Below are positions 7,401 through 10,487 of a DNA stretch of 10,487 bases, in pieces. Made by a program: the position numbers and the translations under genes. The stretch is from Rickettsiaceae bacterium (GTDB lineage: Bacteria; Pseudomonadota; Alphaproteobacteria; Rickettsiales; Rickettsiaceae), in NCBI GenBank assembly GCA_017995275.1, contig JAGOJE010000018.1, forward strand, positions 1 to 10,487. Direction: 5' to 3'. Under the pieces are notes generated by a model. The model searched no databases, was not told the DNA's origin, and worked only from the letters and a program-made list of their open reading frames with translations. The first letter of the stretch is position 1, and the number at the start of each line of letters is the position of its first letter.

Positions 7401-7934
7401 ATGATGAATATGTCAATTTTAAGCTTAATAAAACCTGCACCTGGTAAAATCTTTTGGTTTTTTCTAGCTATAGCGGTGTTTTCTATAGGTCTTGGTTTTT
7501 TTGTGGAATATGTAATAAAGATTCCTCCATGTAACTTATGCTTATTTCAGCGTATTCCTTACTATGTTATAGGGGTGGTATCAACTTTTGCGCTTATTGC
7601 TAAGCGTTGGTATGGGGTTCTACGTGTTCTTGTGGTTATCTCTATACTTTCTTCTATAGGCCTATCTGCATACCATTCAGGTGTAGAAGAGGGGTTCTTT
7701 AGAGAAACATCTTTATGTAATCCGGATGTGCAAATTCCAGATAATATGACAAGTGAACAAGTAAAAGAAATGCTATATAATCGTGATGTTGCTACATGTA
7801 CTAAACCTCCATTCAAGATTATGTTCCTATCTATGACGGAGTGGAATTTTCTCTTCAATATAGGGCTGCTTGTTTTGTCATTAATTTATTTCAGGTTAGA
7901 AAGAGATGCCCAGGCCATACTTCCACAGCAATAA
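7401..7934 (+). CDS. dsbB: Disulfide bond formation protein B
   Basis: DsbB is an inner-membrane enzyme that reoxidises periplasmic DsbA and passes the electrons to quinone. The 177-residue protein has four predicted membrane helices near residues 17-36, 51-68, 74-91 and 148-165. Both redox pairs are present: Cys44-Cys47 in PPCNLCLFQR after the first helix, and Cys106 with Cys133 in the loop between helices 3 and 4. The essential cysteines are therefore intact. A GGGAGG at 7385-7390 favours the ATG at 7401; in-frame ATGs at 7404 and 7410 are alternatives that change only the first three residues. The gene overlaps coq7 by 29 nt in another frame. No dsbA is in the window. Confidence 0.94.
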   Translation: MMNMSILSLIKPAPGKIFWFFLAIAVFSIGLGFFVEYVIKIPPCNLCLFQRIPYYVIGVVSTFALIAKRWYGVLRVLVVISILSSIGLSAYHSGVEEGFFRETSLCNPDVQIPDNMTSEQVKEMLYNRDVATCTKPPFKIMFLSMTEWNFLFNIGLLVLSLIYFRLERDAQAILPQQ

Positions 7935-8445
7935 AGATATCATTAGCCAGATGCTAAGAGTGGATCATTCTGGCGAATATGGTGCAGTGCGTATTTATAA
8001 GGGGCAGATAGATGCAAAAGCATGTTCCCCGCATCTGCTAAAGCATATGTATGATCAAGAAATAGAGCATCTTGCATTTTTTGAAAGTCATATGAAGAAA
8101 GAAAATGTAAGGCCAAGTATAATGATTCCCATTTGGCATGTAGGTGGTTATCTTCTTGGTTTTGTAAGTGGTATGTTTGGAAAAAAATCTGCAATGCTTT
8201 GTACAGAAGCTGTAGAAGAAGTAATAGATAAACATTATCTGCAGCAGATTAACTACTTATCCTCCAAGACTGATGAAAAATCTAAATATCTTGCCGAAAA
8301 GATAGATCTATTTAGGCAGGATGAAATAGAGCATAAAAATATCGCAATAGAAAGCGGCAGCGGGGAAGTTTGTGGCTACCCCATCTTAAGCTTTTTTATA
8401 AAAAGCATTTGCAGCTGCGCTATAGCTATTAGTAAAAGAGTGTAA
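7906..8445 (+). CDS. coq7: COQ7-family demethoxyubiquinone hydroxylase
   Basis: Coq7 is a membrane-associated diiron monooxygenase that carries out a late ring hydroxylation in ubiquinone synthesis. The 179 residues match the usual bacterial length. Diiron ligands are visible as Glu24 in RVDHSGEYGAV, Glu52 and His55 in QEIEH, Glu104 or Glu105 in EAVEEVIDKHY, and Glu140 and His143 in DEIEH. A hydrophobic helix at about 73-90 and a hydrophobic C-terminal segment at about 158-176 fit monotopic membrane binding. The ATG at 7906 follows an AGAAAGAG and gives the typical MPRP start seen in this family. Translation starts inside dsbB (29-nt overlap), so the two are one operon. All iron ligands are present, so the enzyme is likely active. 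Confidence 0.95.
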   Translation: MPRPYFHSNKDIISQMLRVDHSGEYGAVRIYKGQIDAKACSPHLLKHMYDQEIEHLAFFESHMKKENVRPSIMIPIWHVGGYLLGFVSGMFGKKSAMLCTEAVEEVIDKHYLQQINYLSSKTDEKSKYLAEKIDLFRQDEIEHKNIAIESGSGEVCGYPILSFFIKSICSCAIAISKRV

Positions 8446-8453
8446 TAGCTTTT
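8424..8453 (+). terminator. Weak stem-loop at the coq7/ankyrin convergence
   Basis: AGCTATT (8424-8430) and AATAGCT (8444-8450) form a 7-bp stem with a 13-nt loop, followed on the plus strand by a short run of T. It overlaps the coq7 stop codon and the 6-nt gap between the two convergent genes. The stem is short and AT-rich, so termination here is only a possibility. Confidence 0.3.
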
Positions 8454-10487
8454 AAGTTAAATCTCCTGAATGGTTTTCTGCTGCAGCTCCAAGAGTCTCT
8501 ACTTCTGGATGATCGTGGTATTGGTGAACAAATTTTGTTGCTTCTTTTAGGTAATTATTATCACATAATTTAGTAGTTTTTGTGTCGACCCAATCATTTA
8601 TCTCATCTTTTACTGTATACCCTAATTCAAGTATAAATTTAGTCAGTTCTACAGAGCTCTGATCAAAGCCTTTTTGATTATAAACTTGCATTAGTAAATC
8701 AACTTTTTTAAACTTAAAATCACAATGGTGAAGCATACCTCTTACATTGATACTATCCCCTTGTGAATATAATTGATGTAATGTACCTAAAAATTCTAAG
8801 TAACTGTCAAATTTTGAGGAAATTAGCTTTGCTCCTTCGTAAAAATCCCCTTGAACTGCTTCTTTAAATGCATTTATGTAGATTTCTTTTGCTTTTTCCT
8901 TTGATAAAAGGTCAGATGTTTTAATAGAGTCTTTGATGATATTAATTCGAGTAGAATTATTGTCTAAGATTTTATTACGTGCCTTTGCTTTTATGGTTTC
9001 TTTTGTTTTTATATCAATAGTAAATTCCGAAGTTGTAACAATATTTCCTACACTACATAAATGTTCTATAAATAACGAATGTGCAATTGAATCGTTATCT
9101 ATGGCAGATTTTATAGCTTCAATATCTTTGTGTTCAATGGAGAGATGTAAATCTTCTTTTGAAAAGCTCTTGTTAAAATCTCCTAAAAGCTTTTTTACCT
9201 TCTTATATGATGCTGTTAAAATTTTATGAGTGCGTAATAGATCTAGCTCTATATAATCTGCAAATTTATTACTATAATCTTTTCCACTAAAGACTCGTAT
9301 AAGTGTGTAAATCATAAATATGTTGTTACAAGAATTCTTTGAAATATCAATATCCGCAATTTCAAGAAGTAGTTTAGCGCAATCCACTTTATATATATCA
9401 AGATTTTCTAATAAAAATAATGCAGAACGAGTATCATTACGTTCTGCCAGCATACATACAATTTCATGTACGCTTTTAAAGTTAAAATTAGGATTTGCGT
9501 AAGTTATTAAGAGGTCCAAGCTAATATCGTTGAATTTTGTTATAATTTTAGCAATTGATTCAGTAGTAAAGTTAAACTTATCAAGACCAAAGTCTAACAT
9601 TGGTGTGAGTATCAATTCGAATTGTCTAGAATCTTGAAACGACTCTATAAAACGCTCATCGTTTAGTATCTGCCTTAATTCTTTGAAATGTTTAAAAGCA
9701 AGAAGAAATCTCTTATTACAAGCCACTCCATATTGGAATTCTTGGTTGATACTAATAAATTTATTAAGAGTATCTTGATAGTTTGTAGTGTAAAAATCTT
9801 TCGCAGCCTGATAGAAATTTTGGTACGTTGATAATTCTTCCGTCACAGTTGAAGGTATTATTTTGTGGATATCATGATTTTGATTAGATAATAGAGGGTT
9901 AATAAATTTTAAAACAGATTCAATTTCTTTTGGGAATCGCTCATTAGAAAAAGAAAAGATCTTGTTAGAATCAAGAGCAATAGATTTGAATATTAAAAAT
10001 GCAAAAACGATAGCCTTTTTATTATTATTTTGATTAAGTAATTGTAAAGGACTCTCGGTGGAATCAAAATCTAAAAAGCTTGCTCCATGTTCATGTAATA
10101 GCAAAGTCATTGGTGTATCCTGTTTTTGTAGTGCTAAGTACAATGAATTATCCAGTGCTTCATTAGAGATATTGCGATTTTCAACTATATATTTAACGAG
10201 TGGATAATTGTTTTCTGCAACAGCTTCTAAGAGCTTAGTTTCAAGGGTTTCTGATTCCACTTCCGCATTATATATATAATTTATCTGTGCCCCCCAATCT
10301 AAAAGGACTTGCTTTTCTTTCTCGTTTCCATTTCGGTAGGCAATAAGCAATGCTTCGTTTAGTATTTCTTGATTACCTTTAATGTCGTATAGAATATCCT
10401 CTGCTCCAGCTGGGATATCCCCAATATAACGAGCCAATGACGCATATCTGTAGAGTTGTTCTTGTATAGTAAAAGTTTCTTCTTCCT
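8452..10487 (-). CDS. Large ankyrin-type protein, N-terminus beyond window edge
   Basis: The frame is open from the stop at 8452 to the right edge (677 residues visible). A start at a TTG at 10437 is possible on paper, but the 16 upstream codons read on in protein-like sequence (EEETFTIQEQLYRYAS) with no Shine-Dalgarno sequence at the TTG, so I treat the gene as 5'-partial. Counting from 10437, degenerate ankyrin repeats lie near residues 25-52 (LNEALLIAYRNGN then LLDWGAQI), 65-90 and 95-120 (LHEHGASF), with another at about 128-150. The remaining 500 or so residues are Lys/Asn/Ile-rich and probably all helical, with scattered ankyrin-like helical pairs near 280-345, and have no domain I recognise. 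No signal peptide or membrane segment is seen in the visible part. It is convergent with coq7. A host-directed role is inferred from the repeats only. Confidence 0.85.
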   Translation of the reverse strand, partial: EEETFTIQEQLYRYASLARYIGDIPAGAEDILYDIKGNQEILNEALLIAYRNGNEKEKQVLLDWGAQINYIYNAEVESETLETKLLEAVAENNYPLVKYIVENRNISNEALDNSLYLALQKQDTPMTLLLHEHGASFLDFDSTESPLQLLNQNNNKKAIVFAFLIFKSIALDSNKIFSFSNERFPKEIESVLKFINPLLSNQNHDIHKIIPSTVTEELSTYQNFYQAAKDFYTTNYQDTLNKFISINQEFQYGVACNKRFLLAFKHFKELRQILNDERFIESFQDSRQFELILTPMLDFGLDKFNFTTESIAKIITKFNDISLDLLITYANPNFNFKSVHEIVCMLAERNDTRSALFLLENLDIYKVDCAKLLLEIADIDISKNSCNNIFMIYTLIRVFSGKDYSNKFADYIELDLLRTHKILTASYKKVKKLLGDFNKSFSKEDLHLSIEHKDIEAIKSAIDNDSIAHSLFIEHLCSVGNIVTTSEFTIDIKTKETIKAKARNKILDNNSTRINIIKDSIKTSDLLSKEKAKEIYINAFKEAVQGDFYEGAKLISSKFDSYLEFLGTLHQLYSQGDSINVRGMLHHCDFKFKKVDLLMQVYNQKGFDQSSVELTKFILELGYTVKDEINDWVDTKTTKLCDNNYLKEATKFVHQYHDHPEVETLGAAAENHSGDLT

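Noticed and set aside
7348..7440. Hydrophobic 31-residue extension of LysRS read as a signal anchor
   Set aside because: A class I LysRS is cytoplasmic; the stretch covers the intergenic promoter region and the dsbB start, and the ATG at 7347 gives the usual family N-terminus.
7394..7447. 17-codon frame starting just before dsbB, considered as a leader peptide
   Set aside because: Its ATG is only 3 nt from the GGGAGG, too close for normal initiation, and the peptide shows no attenuator-type codon run.
8933..9229. Plus-strand frame of 98 codons
   Set aside because: Antisense to the continuous ankyrin-type frame, without a credible ribosome binding site.
10435..10437. TTG start for the right-hand ankyrin gene
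   Set aside because: Coding-like sequence continues upstream without a stop to the window edge and there is no Shine-Dalgarno sequence.

Overview
The window looks like part of the AT-rich chromosome of an obligate intracellular alphaproteobacterium, most likely a member of Rickettsiales. The evidence is a class I (not class II) lysyl-tRNA synthetase, a COQ7-type ubiquinone hydroxylase, a small four-cysteine DsbB, two long ankyrin-repeat genes of the kind common in these symbionts, and a short block of HK97-type phage or gene-transfer-agent packaging genes. The genus cannot be fixed from the sequence alone; a Rickettsia-like or Midichloria-like bacterium fits equally well.

Layout. (1) 1-2382, minus strand: a compact packaging module read in the order portal, a 92-residue helical protein, terminase large subunit (cut by the left edge). 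Portal and small gene share an ATGA overlap, and the small gene and terminase are 11 nt apart. The order is unusual, because the terminase normally precedes the portal. A 15-bp hairpin buries the portal Shine-Dalgarno sequence. (2) 2449-4779, minus strand: a 776-residue ankyrin protein with about nine repeats, an internal duplication, a 60-bp tandem expansion and a good promoter of its own. (3) 4865-7347, minus strand: class I lysS followed by secF, coupled by an ATGA overlap. (4) 7401-8445, plus strand: dsbB and coq7, overlapping by 29 nt and transcribed divergently from lysS; a 10-bp palindrome between the two operons supplies a -10 hexamer on each strand. (5) 8452-10487, minus strand: a second ankyrin-type gene, convergent with coq7 (6 nt between stop codons) and open through the right edge, so its N-terminus lies outside the window.

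Functionally, a core block (tRNA charging, protein export, disulfide formation, ubiquinone synthesis) is flanked on both sides by accessory material: candidate host-interaction ankyrin proteins and a phage or GTA-derived packaging remnant. DsbB passes electrons to quinone and Coq7 makes ubiquinone, so the dsbB-coq7 overlap joins an enzyme with the supply of its electron acceptor. There is no gene-free stretch longer than 90 nt. I found no tRNA, rRNA, CRISPR array, insertion sequence or origin.
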